Assembly (NCBI GenBank): GCA_017527865.1
Contig: JAFXPN010000013.1
Location: forward strand, 40,212 to 104,211
Origin: Clostridiales bacterium
GTDB taxonomy: Bacteria > Bacillota > Clostridia > Saccharofermentanales > Saccharofermentanaceae
Direction of reading: 5' to 3'
Length of the DNA stretch: 64,000 nt
Position numbers and translations under genes: made by a program
Part shown: positions 1 to 7,419 of the stretch, in pieces
Layout: every line of letters begins with the position of its first letter
Numbering within the stretch: the stretch's first letter is position 1
Notes under the pieces: model-generated
Told to the model about the DNA's origin: nothing
Databases searched by the model: none
Seen by the model: the letters and a program-made list of their open reading frames with translations, nothing else

Positions 1-1421
1 GGCTCACGGCATTCGCATATGGAACAAGTTACTTCTCAGCCGTTATCTTCATAGGTTATGCAGGTCAGTTCGGATGGAAGTTCGGAGTTGCGTCCACCTG
101 GATCGGTATCGGCAACGCGGTGATCGGATCCCTTCTTGCATGGGTTATCCTGGGCAGGAGAACGAGGCTCATGACTCACAAGCTCGATTCCTCGACAATG
201 CCGGAGTTCTTCTCCAAGAGATATGATTCCAGGTCCCTCCGCATCGGGTCATCGATAATCATCTTTGTTTTCCTGATCCCTTACACGGCTTCTCTTTACA
301 ACGGTCTGTCGAGACTGTTCGAGATGGCCTTTAACATCGACTATAAGTACTGCATAGTGGCTATGGCTGTCCTTACCGGCATTTATGTTATCGTCGGCGG
401 ATATATGGCAACTGCGATCAATGATTTCATCCAGGGCGTCATCATGCTCATAGGCATCACAGCGGTAGTCCTTGCCGTCCTCAATCTTCACGGCGGCTTT
501 ACGGGTTCAATGATGGAACTGGCAAAGATCCCCGGAGATTTTCCCGAGTATAACGGCGCATATACATCTTTCGTCGGTCCTTTGCCTCTCGATCTTCTGG
601 GTGTTGTTATCCTTACATCCCTCGGTACATGGGGACTTCCCCAGATGGTCCAGAAATTCTATGCGATCAAGCATGAGGATGCCATCAGGAAGGGAACCAT
701 AATATCCACATTCTTTGCCATCGTGGTTGCAGGCGGATGCTATTTCTTAGGCGGGTTCGGAAGACTTTTCCTGACGCAGGAACAGGTCGATGCAATGGGT
801 TTTGACGCCATCGTTCCCGCGATGCTCGCGAACCTTCCCGATTTCCTTATCGCCGTTGTAGTCATACTGGTATTGTCGGCTTCCATGTCTACACTGTCGT
901 CACTCGTACTTACATCGAGTTCTACTCTGACCCTTGACTTTATATCAGGAACCGTTGTCAAGAAGATGAGCGAGCAGGCTAAGATGATCTGGCTGCGTGT
1001 GCTGGTCGTTGTGTTTATCGTGATCTCTTCAGTGATCGCGCTTATCCAGTACAGTTCCAACGTTACGTTTATCGCTCAGCTCATGGGTGTATCGTGGGGC
1101 GCGCTCGCCGGCGCTTTCCTGGCACCATTCCTTTTCTCTCTTTATTGGAAAAGGACCACTAAGGCTTCGTGCTGGGTATGCTTTATATTCGGTTCCGTGC
1201 TGCTGGTGGCAAATATGCTTGTCCGCCCGCAATTTCCCGAGATCCTGAGATCTCCCATAAATTGCGGTGCCTTTGCGATGCTTGCGGGATTCATCATCGT
1301 TCCTTTGGTCAGCGTTATTACGAAGAAACCCGATGACAAGCTTATCGACAATGCATTCTCCAGCTATGAACGTCCCGTTACCGTCATGTCCAAGAGCATA
1401 TTAAAGGAAGACGAAGAATGA
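1..1421 (+). CDS. Sodium:solute symporter, 3' part (5' end outside window)
   Basis: The reading frame is open from base 3, so the gene starts before the window; 472 residues are visible. The protein is almost entirely hydrophobic helices. The visible start (AYGTSYFSAV, then FIGYAGQFGW) and the segment YVIVGGYMATAINDFIQG match the sodium:solute symporter family (PutP-like). By family it co-transports Na+ with an organic solute; the substrate cannot be told. Its TGA overlaps the ATG of the FAD dehydrogenase (ATGA), so the two are translationally coupled, and the substrate may relate to that enzyme. Confidence 0.85.
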   Translation, partial: LTAFAYGTSYFSAVIFIGYAGQFGWKFGVASTWIGIGNAVIGSLLAWVILGRRTRLMTHKLDSSTMPEFFSKRYDSRSLRIGSSIIIFVFLIPYTASLYNGLSRLFEMAFNIDYKYCIVAMAVLTGIYVIVGGYMATAINDFIQGVIMLIGITAVVLAVLNLHGGFTGSMMELAKIPGDFPEYNGAYTSFVGPLPLDLLGVVILTSLGTWGLPQMVQKFYAIKHEDAIRKGTIISTFFAIVVAGGCYFLGGFGRLFLTQEQVDAMGFDAIVPAMLANLPDFLIAVVVILVLSASMSTLSSLVLTSSSTLTLDFISGTVVKKMSEQAKMIWLRVLVVVFIVISSVIALIQYSSNVTFIAQLMGVSWGALAGAFLAPFLFSLYWKRTTKASCWVCFIFGSVLLVANMLVRPQFPEILRSPINCGAFAMLAGFIIVPLVSVITKKPDDKLIDNAFSSYERPVTVMSKSILKEDEE

Positions 1422-2797
1422 AATACGATGTGATCATTATCGGCGCCGGACCCGGAGGGATATTCTCGGCTTATGAGTTGATGAAGATCGCTCCTGAACT
1501 CAAGGTCTTGCTCCTTGAAGCAGGCAAGCCGCTCGAAGAACGCAAGTGCCCGATCGACGGTAAGAAGATAAAGTCATGCATCAACTGCAAGTCGTGTGCG
1601 GTTATGCGCGGATTCGGAGGCGCCGGTGCGTTTTCCGACGGCAAGTACAATATAACGAATGACTTCGGCGGAACTTTATATGAGCATATCGGCAAAGAGA
1701 CCGCTCTTGAACTCATGGAATATGTAGACAAGATCAATCTTGCGAACGGCGGTGAAGGGACTAAGCTCTATTCCACTGCAGGCACTTCGTTCAAGAAGAT
1801 CTGCCTTGAGAACCGGCTTCATCTGCTCGATGCATCGGTAAGGCATCTCGGAACCGACAAGAATTATGAGGTCCTTGGGCATCTTTATGAGCAGCTCAAG
1901 GATAAGATCGATATCAGGTTCAACAGCAATGCCGACGCTCTGACTGTCAATGAGGACGGTACATATACGGTCAATTCAGGCGATGACTGTTTTACCTCTT
2001 CCAAGGTTATCGTTTCCGTGGGACGGTCGGGCAGCAAGTGGATGGAGAACATCTGCAGGAGCCTTGATATAGAGACTTTCTCCAACCGTGTCGATATCGG
2101 CGTCCGGGTGGAGCTTCCCGCGGTAGTTTTCTCTCATCTGACTTCCGAATTATATGAGTCGAAGATAGTTTACCGTACGGAGAAGTTTGAGGACCGTGTG
2201 AGGACTTTCTGCATGAATCCCAACGGTTATGTCGTCAATGAGAATACGAACGGCATCGTTACTGTGAACGGACACAGCTTCGATTCTCCGGAACTGCAGT
2301 CGGATAACACTAATTTTGCTCTTCTCGTTGCCAAGCATTTTTCTCAGCCTTTTAAGGACAGTAACGGATACGGAGAATCAATCGCCAGACTTTCCAATAT
2401 GCTCGGCGGCGGTGTAATAGTTCAAAGGTTCGGCGACCTTATGAGGGGAAGAAGGTCCAACGAAGAACGCATTGCCGAATCCACCGTGCGTCCGACATTA
2501 CAGGCGACCCCGGGTGATCTGTCACTGGTGCTTCCCAAGAGGATACTCGACGGGATCATTGAGATGATCTATGCGCTCGATAAGATCGCGCCCGGAACTG
2601 CAAATGATGATACGCTGCTCTATGGCGTTGAAGTAAAGTTCTATAACATGGAAGTTGCGATCGATGAGCATCTTATGACGAAGTATCCGGGTCTTTACAT
2701 CATCGGTGACGGTTCGGGTGTTACACATTCCCTTGCTCACGCATCGGCGAGCGGTGTCTATGTCGCAAGGCATATGACAGGTAATACCGATCAATAG
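1418..2797 (+). CDS. FAD-dependent dehydrogenase (COG2509-like)
   Basis: 459 residues. The N-terminus has a Rossmann FAD-binding motif (VIIIGAGPGGIFSAYEL, residues about 5-21), and the C-terminus has the second FAD contact (GLYIIGDGSGVTHSLAHA). After the first fold there is a cysteine group (C-x2-C-x2-C, about residues 51-57) followed by RGFGGAGAFSDGK, typical of the uncharacterised FAD-dependent dehydrogenase family COG2509. Cytosolic flavoprotein; substrate unknown. Starts in the stop codon of the upstream symporter, so the pair is one operon. The family assignment is firm, the reaction is not. Confidence 0.8.
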   Translation: MKYDVIIIGAGPGGIFSAYELMKIAPELKVLLLEAGKPLEERKCPIDGKKIKSCINCKSCAVMRGFGGAGAFSDGKYNITNDFGGTLYEHIGKETALELMEYVDKINLANGGEGTKLYSTAGTSFKKICLENRLHLLDASVRHLGTDKNYEVLGHLYEQLKDKIDIRFNSNADALTVNEDGTYTVNSGDDCFTSSKVIVSVGRSGSKWMENICRSLDIETFSNRVDIGVRVELPAVVFSHLTSELYESKIVYRTEKFEDRVRTFCMNPNGYVVNENTNGIVTVNGHSFDSPELQSDNTNFALLVAKHFSQPFKDSNGYGESIARLSNMLGGGVIVQRFGDLMRGRRSNEERIAESTVRPTLQATPGDLSLVLPKRILDGIIEMIYALDKIAPGTANDDTLLYGVEVKFYNMEVAIDEHLMTKYPGLYIIGDGSGVTHSLAHASASGVYVARHMTGNTDQ

Positions 2798-2825
2798 CGG
2801 GTTTTGATGATCCGATAAAAACAGC

Positions 2826-2854
2826 TTGTTGATAACTGCCTGGGGTGGTACAAT
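2826..2854 (+). promoter_or_regulatory. Promoter of tRNA-Ala
   Basis: TTGTTG (2826-2831), a 17-base spacer and TACAAT (2849-2854), ending 15 bases before the tRNA. Confidence 0.7.
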
Positions 2855-2869
2855 TAACGGGCTGAACAA

Positions 2870-2945
2870 GGGGCATTAGCTCAGCTGGGAGAGCGCTACG
2901 CTGGCAGCGTAGAGGTCACGGGTTCGAGCCCCGTATGCTCCACCA
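2870..2945 (+). tRNA. tRNA-Ala(GGC)
   Basis: 76 bases including encoded CCA. The acceptor stem GGGGCAT/ATGCTCC contains the G3:U70 wobble pair that identifies alanine tRNAs. The anticodon loop CTGGCAG lies between CTACG and CGTAG, giving anticodon GGC. Confidence 0.97.
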
Positions 2946-3044
2946 AATATATTTGGATGTTGCAAAAAGCCAATGATTTCAGTGCTTATATGATTTTGGA
3001 ACAGTCAATATAAAGAGTTTTGCGACAAATAACGTCCATTAAAA

Positions 3045-3074
3045 GCGACTAGAGAAATGCTCTAGTCGTTTTTA
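3045..3074. terminator. Bidirectional terminator
   Basis: A 9-bp stem CGACTAGAG/CTCTAGTCG with an AAATG loop has a T-run after it on the plus strand and an A-run before it. It can end the minus-strand gene at 3110 and readthrough from tRNA-Ala. Confidence 0.8.
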
Positions 3075-3109
3075 GTTTGCCTTAGAATTATAATAATTTG
3101 ATTTTTAAC

Positions 3110-4717
3110 CTAGAATATCTTTCTTAGGTCGTTGAAATCTGTAAAACCAAAATAATTCTTAATCGCAACTGTTTGTTCAGTTTCTCCCCATTCTTTTATC
3201 ATATACTTTTGAAAATCAGTATTATATGGTGAAGCTTTTAAGATGCTTAGGAAAGTTTCTAGTTTTCTTTCTTCTGGGAAATTAGGATGGGAGATATTCT
3301 GGAATATATTATTGGCCTTGGTTACATCTTCTTCAGATGGGAACCATATATTCTTTCCCGCGTTTCTCAATGAATAAGCCATGGTAAAAACAACACTTTG
3401 ATACTCTTGGAAGACAAGTTGATACAAGTCATCGAGTCTTATTCTTCCATATATTTCATTTTGCTGATACGGAGTAATACCTACCAGTGTGTTTACCGCT
3501 TTAGGAAACATATTTATCAATGAAGAATAGGCGTTGTTTTGGTTATTAGTTATTGTGCCTAATACTACAGTTATTACTGACTCTAAAATCGTGGTCACAT
3601 ACTTGTATCCTTCTTCGTAATGAAACTCCTTTAATGAATCATGTGTAACATCCCATATTCCTTCTGCTATTAATATGTCTATGGCTTTACCAATTACAAT
3701 GTCTAGGTATTTGTCATATATCCATGGAAAGAAGTTTAAGAATGTCAGCAAATTATTTACTTTTCTTGAACACTCTTCCATCAACGCATCTGTACAATCA
3801 GATGCAACAGTTCTGAACTTCATCAAATAACTATTGAATTGATCCATATCTGAAGAAATAACAAGGGTCTCATTTTCGATTTGAAACTCGCGTTGTTTCC
3901 CCTCAATCGTAACCCATTTTTCGTTTGCAGAAGTAATATTAACCGTTTCGATGATTGGTGATTCTTTAGTCTTATTTATATAATTTACTACTTCAACTGC
4001 TTTATCTAATTTTTCTTTCGAGATTAATCGTATATCTATAGATGCATTATTAATTACAAATCTAACAATCCACCTATTGTTATCAATGCCTACCCATAAA
4101 TCCGAAAATTTAACAATTCTACCTTGCATACCGCCAGTTGTACCATTGGATGCTATAAAGCTAGCTGTGGCTTTATAGCCACCTTGCATTGTATAAATAA
4201 TGACGTAATCATCATATACTTCAACTTTGGTGCACAAATCACTTTGGAATGTATATCGACATTTTTTCTGCCTTCCATGAGCTTTATCAATATGCCAATT
4301 CGCATATTCTATTACTTGCATAAAACGTATTGAATCTCGCTCGAGAAAAGGCCAAGTTAACCATTTACCATAAGCTCGTGAAACAGCTACTCCATTAATT
4401 AGACCTTTAGGTGCATTCATTAGCTCAATAGGATCAAGTTCTGAAAACGGATATTCAGAGTTATAATAGCATCCTTTTACAATTCTTCGCTCGAGTATAG
4501 ATCTATCAGTAACAGCGAAGTATTCCTTTTGTTGACTGGTAAAATAAAATGTTTGAATAACAGAATAATTACTATAATTACTAGTAGTAGAAACAGAAGT
4601 GTTATTGTTGGATTGGACTTGTGAATCTGCCTTAATAGGTATATTGAAGCTAGTTCCACACTCCTTACAGAATTTTGCTGTTTCAGGATTTTCCTTGTTG
4701 CACTTTTTACAAATCAT
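3110..4717 (-). CDS. Zinc-ribbon protein of unknown function
   Basis: 535 residues, not recognised beyond the N-terminus. Residues 3-21 form a zinc ribbon of the C-x2-C ... C-x2-C type (CKKCNKENPETAKFCKEC). A low-complexity Ser/Asn/Thr linker follows (about 33-52), then a long mixed alpha/beta region with no motif I know and no obvious membrane segment. Start supported by AAGGAGT upstream of ATG 4717. The gene is far richer in A+T and AT-ending codons than its neighbours and points against them, suggesting horizontal acquisition. The minus-strand gene 4820-5110 lies just upstream and may be cotranscribed. Confidence 0.75.
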   Translation of the reverse strand: MICKKCNKENPETAKFCKECGTSFNIPIKADSQVQSNNNTSVSTTSNYSNYSVIQTFYFTSQQKEYFAVTDRSILERRIVKGCYYNSEYPFSELDPIELMNAPKGLINGVAVSRAYGKWLTWPFLERDSIRFMQVIEYANWHIDKAHGRQKKCRYTFQSDLCTKVEVYDDYVIIYTMQGGYKATASFIASNGTTGGMQGRIVKFSDLWVGIDNNRWIVRFVINNASIDIRLISKEKLDKAVEVVNYINKTKESPIIETVNITSANEKWVTIEGKQREFQIENETLVISSDMDQFNSYLMKFRTVASDCTDALMEECSRKVNNLLTFLNFFPWIYDKYLDIVIGKAIDILIAEGIWDVTHDSLKEFHYEEGYKYVTTILESVITVVLGTITNNQNNAYSSLINMFPKAVNTLVGITPYQQNEIYGRIRLDDLYQLVFQEYQSVVFTMAYSLRNAGKNIWFPSEEDVTKANNIFQNISHPNFPEERKLETFLSILKASPYNTDFQKYMIKEWGETEQTVAIKNYFGFTDFNDLRKIF

Positions 4718-4749
4718 AGGATAACTCCTTATTTGGAAATATTGAACTC

Positions 4750-4791
4750 CCTGATCATTTGTTGAAAAACATATGACCAGGGTTGCACGTT
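4750..4791. repeat. Inverted repeat between the two AT-rich genes
   Basis: CCTGATCAT pairs with ATGACCAGG (one mismatch) around a central AT-rich loop. It lies in the 102-base gap between the two minus-strand genes. No clear T-run follows; it may be a processing site or weak terminator. Confidence 0.35.
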
Positions 4792-4819
4792 ATAGTTTGG
4801 ATTTGAAAGAGTATAATTC

Positions 4820-5110
4820 TTATCTAAGGAGATAAGTAATCCAAAATAACTCTATCAACAGAGTCGCTCCTCCACAAGCAATACCGGTGATAGCAAAGTT
4901 TTTACCGCCTTTTTTGGTACCAAGTGAGATTGATCCAAGAACAATTCCTGTTATTCCTCCCAAGAGCGAAATAAGTGGATTCAATAAAAATAATAAGATA
5001 CTACCTATGCTTGTAAACATTGAAGCTAATGCTAATCCTTTACTTTCAGGTACAGGTTGAGGGGGCATGTTAAACTGTGAGTTAAAATTGTTAAAACCTT
5101 CGTTGTTCAT
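4820..5110 (-). CDS. DUF4190-like small membrane protein
   Basis: 96 residues. A Pro/Asn-rich cytosolic tail (1-22) is followed by KGLALASMFTSIGSILLFLL, a short loop with GITGIVLGSISLG and GKNFAITGIACGGATLLIEL. This is the two-helix pattern of DUF4190 proteins (GLAIAS...LGIVLGIIAL...GKGLAIAGI). Likely a small integral membrane protein; no enzymatic role is suggested. GGAGG sits 8 bases before the ATG. Just upstream on the same strand lies a folded leader whose last hairpin resembles a terminator (5131-5270), so expression may be attenuated. AT-rich like its partner at 3110. Confidence 0.75.
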   Translation of the reverse strand: MNNEGFNNFNSQFNMPPQPVPESKGLALASMFTSIGSILLFLLNPLISLLGGITGIVLGSISLGTKKGGKNFAITGIACGGATLLIELFWITYLLR

Positions 5111-5130
5111 AATAAAGACCTCCGTAAAAT

Positions 5131-5270
5131 AAAAAGTGTGCAGCCGGAGCTACACACCGAAAACCGTCAGCTCCGATTGCTGCGACACAACTCATTCTAC
5201 AGAAGAATGAAGGAGTCCGACGTTTTTACCAAAACATCGTCTTCTGTAGAACTATGCAGTTGTGTCGCAC
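5131..5270 (-). ncRNA. Structured leader or small RNA with terminator-like hairpin
   Basis: Read on the minus strand there are two successive stem-loops. The first (5268 to 5182) has outer arms of 11 and 10 bp that match perfectly, separated by a small asymmetric internal loop (5191-5195 against 5251-5258), and an inner hairpin near 5218-5239. The second (5183 to 5140) pairs GCAGC and CGGAGCT with AGCTCCG and GCTGC around a 3-base bulge. TTTTTATTTT and then the ribosome binding site of the DUF4190-like gene follow. It could be an attenuator of that gene or a separate small RNA. The class is not recognised. Confidence 0.5.
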
Positions 5271-5494
5271 CACTATTTTACGACACACAAATAGAAATGT
5301 CTTTAATCACAAAGATTGTTTACAAACCATTAATAGCTTCTTTTAATTGCAAATGTAAATATCTTTAATGCTAGATTGGAATACCTGTAGTTGCCGTTCA
5401 TTATTCATTAACAATGAGAGACTTTTATTGTTGTACAAACTGATACCTCATCAAAATAGGGCGTATTGCCGATATATATGAAGGGGTCTTTTTT
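5271..5494. other. AT-rich intergenic stretch, nothing recognised
   Basis: AT-rich sequence with no convincing reading frame, RNA gene or repeat. It separates the folded leader from the gene debris ahead of mgtE. Confidence 0.5.
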
Positions 5495-5641
5495 ATGACC
5501 GTAATACATTTTCCGTTTACGCAGATCAAGGAATCTGCCAAGATCAAAGAACTCAAGGACAGATTCAGTTCGCTTCTTGATAATCTTCCCGGCATGGCGT
5601 TTACGAAAGATGCCCAAACAGGTGTTTATCTTGCCTGTTGA
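5495..5641 (+). pseudogene. PAS-domain protein remnant
   Basis: ATG at 5495 opens a 48-residue frame ending TGA at 5639-5641. Its second half (LLDNLPGMAFTKDAQTG, then VYLAC) is the start of a PAS domain as found in many clostridial PAS/GGDEF sensor proteins, which continue with NQAFAEY-like sequence. Here the frame stops right after the Cys. Downstream another frame is open (5610-5708: MPKQVFILPVETDT...) but does not continue the PAS domain. Best read as the stump of a deleted signalling gene. It has normal-GC codons, unlike the AT-rich genes just to the left. Confidence 0.55.
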
Positions 5642-5708
5642 AACGGACACCCTGATCCGTGTCCTGGGTGAGTTGATCTACGAGGCAGAGGAGAACCTGA
5701 CCATTTAA
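5610..5708 (+). pseudogene. Short open frame in debris region, possible gene fragment
   Basis: A 32-residue frame (MPKQVFILPVETDTLIRVLG..., ending ENLTI) overlaps the end of the PAS remnant in another frame. Codon use looks coding, but no ribosome binding site is obvious and no family is recognised. Probably a fragment joined by deletion. Confidence 0.25.
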
Positions 5709-5746
5709 CGGCTGATCCCGGAAGCGCTGTTCGGTTGACATATCCT

Positions 5747-5875
5747 GTGGCCTGAAGTAGTATTTGTTGATATTGAAATAAAGAAGGAGGACGCGTCATG
5801 GACGGCACAGATTCTGCCCAATCGGCATATCGAAGTACGCAGGTGAAGACTGATTCAGGACGCTCCTTGATCTAA
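5747..5875 (+). pseudogene. Decayed copy of the mgtE start region
   Basis: AAGAAGGAGG is followed by an ATG at 5798 and 25 codons to TAA 5873-5875. The stretch 5747-5812 aligns with 5898-5963, which is the leader and first codons of the real mgtE. Shared blocks are CCTGAA, TAGT, TTGTT, GAAGGAGG, GCG, ATGG and CGGCACAG. An extra A after ATGG shifts this copy out of the MgtE frame. It may still be translated as a short leader peptide. Confidence 0.4.
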
Positions 5876-5947
5876 GCTTTATGCATTTTTACCGGGCCGC
5901 CTGAATAGTTTCCTTGTTTGGATAAATTCCAATGAAGGAGGTGCGCG

Positions 5948-7321
5948 ATGGCGGCACAGGATGTTATGGTCGGGAAGACGATCCCTGCTCTTCTCGAAGG
6001 TAAAAAATACCAGACACTTAAGGATATTCTCACAACGATGGAACCGTCGGATATCGTGGCGGTCTTTGAAGATATGGATGAGGAGAAGATACCTCTTTTG
6101 TTCAGGCTGCTCCCGAAGGAAACAGGCGCGGAGGTGTTTGCCGAACTCGATCCCGACTGGCAGGAGCTCCTGATCAAGGGCTTCTCCGATACCGAGCTTC
6201 ATGAGGTCGTTAACGAACTTTATGTCGACGATGCGGCTGATCTTGTGGACGAGATGCCTGCGAATGTCGTTAAGAGGATACTCGCCCAGGCAGATCCCGA
6301 GATGCGCAAGGAGATCAATGAGATATTGAGATTCCCCGATAACTCCGCGGGTTCCGTCATGACCACCGAGTATGTTTCTTTAAGGCCCAGGATGACAGTT
6401 GCCGAGGCCATAATCAGGATCAGAAGGACCGGTGTGGACAAGGAGACCATCTATACCTGTTATGTGACTGAGGAAAGAAAACTTCTGGGCGTCGTATCCG
6501 TAAAAGACCTTCTGCTTGCTCCTGATGACGATACCGCCGTGTGTGACATAATGGATGAGAATGTAATCTCCGTTAGTACGCTGACTGACCAGGAAGAAGT
6601 TGCCCAGATGTTCTCAAAGTATAATTTCCTGGCGCTGCCTGTCGTTGACAGCGGCGGACGGATGGTCGGCATCATCACATTCGATGACGCTATGGATATC
6701 CTCGAGGAGGAGACCACGGAGGATATCGAGAAGATGGCCGGTATGCTTCCGTCAGAGAAGACATATCTTAAGTCATCTGCATTGGACCTTTTCCGCAACA
6801 GGATCCCCTGGCTTGCTCTGCTTATGGTGTCGGCGACTTTTACCGGAATGATCATAACGGGATTTGAAAGCGCGCTTGCAGCGCAGGTCGTTCTTACTGC
6901 ATTTATCCCGATGCTGATGGACACCGGAGGAAATTCCGGATCGCAGGCTTCGGTCACCGTCATAAGAGCTTTGAGCCTCGGCGAACTCGAATTCAGGGAT
7001 GTTCCAAAGGTCATATGGAAAGAGATACAGACTTCCGTCCTTTGCGGCGTGAGCCTTGCGTTCATTTGCTTTGCAAAGATCATGCTCTTTGACCGCCTTG
7101 TGCTCGGAAATACTGATATAACTGTCATGACTGCCTTTGTTGTGTGCTTTACCATGGCGGTTACGGTTCTTATAGCTAAGCTCGTAGGATGTACGCTTCC
7201 CATGATAGCAAAGAGGATAGGATTCGACCCTGCCGTTATGGCGAGCCCTTTTATAACAACGATAGTCGATGCTCTGTCACTTCTCATATATTTCGGCATA
7301 GCGAATGCTTTCCTCTTCTAG
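5948..7321 (+). CDS. mgtE: Magnesium transporter MgtE
   Basis: 457 residues, the usual length. It has an N-terminal MgtE helical domain (about 10-125), two CBS domains (about 130-250; FLALPVVDSGG in the second) and five C-terminal transmembrane helices from about 280. The signature DTGGNSGSQASVTVIR (about residue 322) belongs to the pore-lining part of the family. By family, a homodimeric Mg2+ channel in the cytoplasmic membrane, gated by Mg2+ binding to the cytosolic domains. Start set by AAGGAGGTG 6 bases before ATG 5948. I see no M-box riboswitch. A decayed copy of the start lies just upstream. Confidence 0.93.
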   Translation: MAAQDVMVGKTIPALLEGKKYQTLKDILTTMEPSDIVAVFEDMDEEKIPLLFRLLPKETGAEVFAELDPDWQELLIKGFSDTELHEVVNELYVDDAADLVDEMPANVVKRILAQADPEMRKEINEILRFPDNSAGSVMTTEYVSLRPRMTVAEAIIRIRRTGVDKETIYTCYVTEERKLLGVVSVKDLLLAPDDDTAVCDIMDENVISVSTLTDQEEVAQMFSKYNFLALPVVDSGGRMVGIITFDDAMDILEEETTEDIEKMAGMLPSEKTYLKSSALDLFRNRIPWLALLMVSATFTGMIITGFESALAAQVVLTAFIPMLMDTGGNSGSQASVTVIRALSLGELEFRDVPKVIWKEIQTSVLCGVSLAFICFAKIMLFDRLVLGNTDITVMTAFVVCFTMAVTVLIAKLVGCTLPMIAKRIGFDPAVMASPFITTIVDALSLLIYFGIANAFLF

Positions 7322-7345
7322 AAAAGAGTATGTCGGTTCTTCAAA

Positions 7346-7375
7346 TTGACAAGCACAAGGCTTGAAACTTATAAT
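7346..7375 (+). promoter_or_regulatory. Consensus promoter of the aconitase-citrate synthase operon
   Basis: Perfect TTGACA (7346-7351), 18-base spacer, perfect TATAAT (7370-7375). Transcription would start about 35-40 bases before the aconitase ATG. Confidence 0.85.
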
Positions 7376-7419
7376 CTCTACCGTAAAAAATAAGTAAATA
7401 TATATATCGGAGGCTTTAT

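Noticed and set aside
5138..5368. A 76-codon plus-strand open frame
   Set aside because: It runs through both arms of the long inverted repeats, has no ribosome binding site and no protein-like pattern; RNA structure explains the stretch better.
2870..5947. tRNA-Ala as integration site of a mobile element
   Set aside because: I looked for a repeat of the tRNA 3' end at the right border and for an integrase; neither is present. Only base composition supports an insertion.
5700..5947. M-box (ykoK) magnesium riboswitch before mgtE
   Set aside because: I could not find the conserved M-box segments; the gap holds gene debris and a duplicated start region instead.
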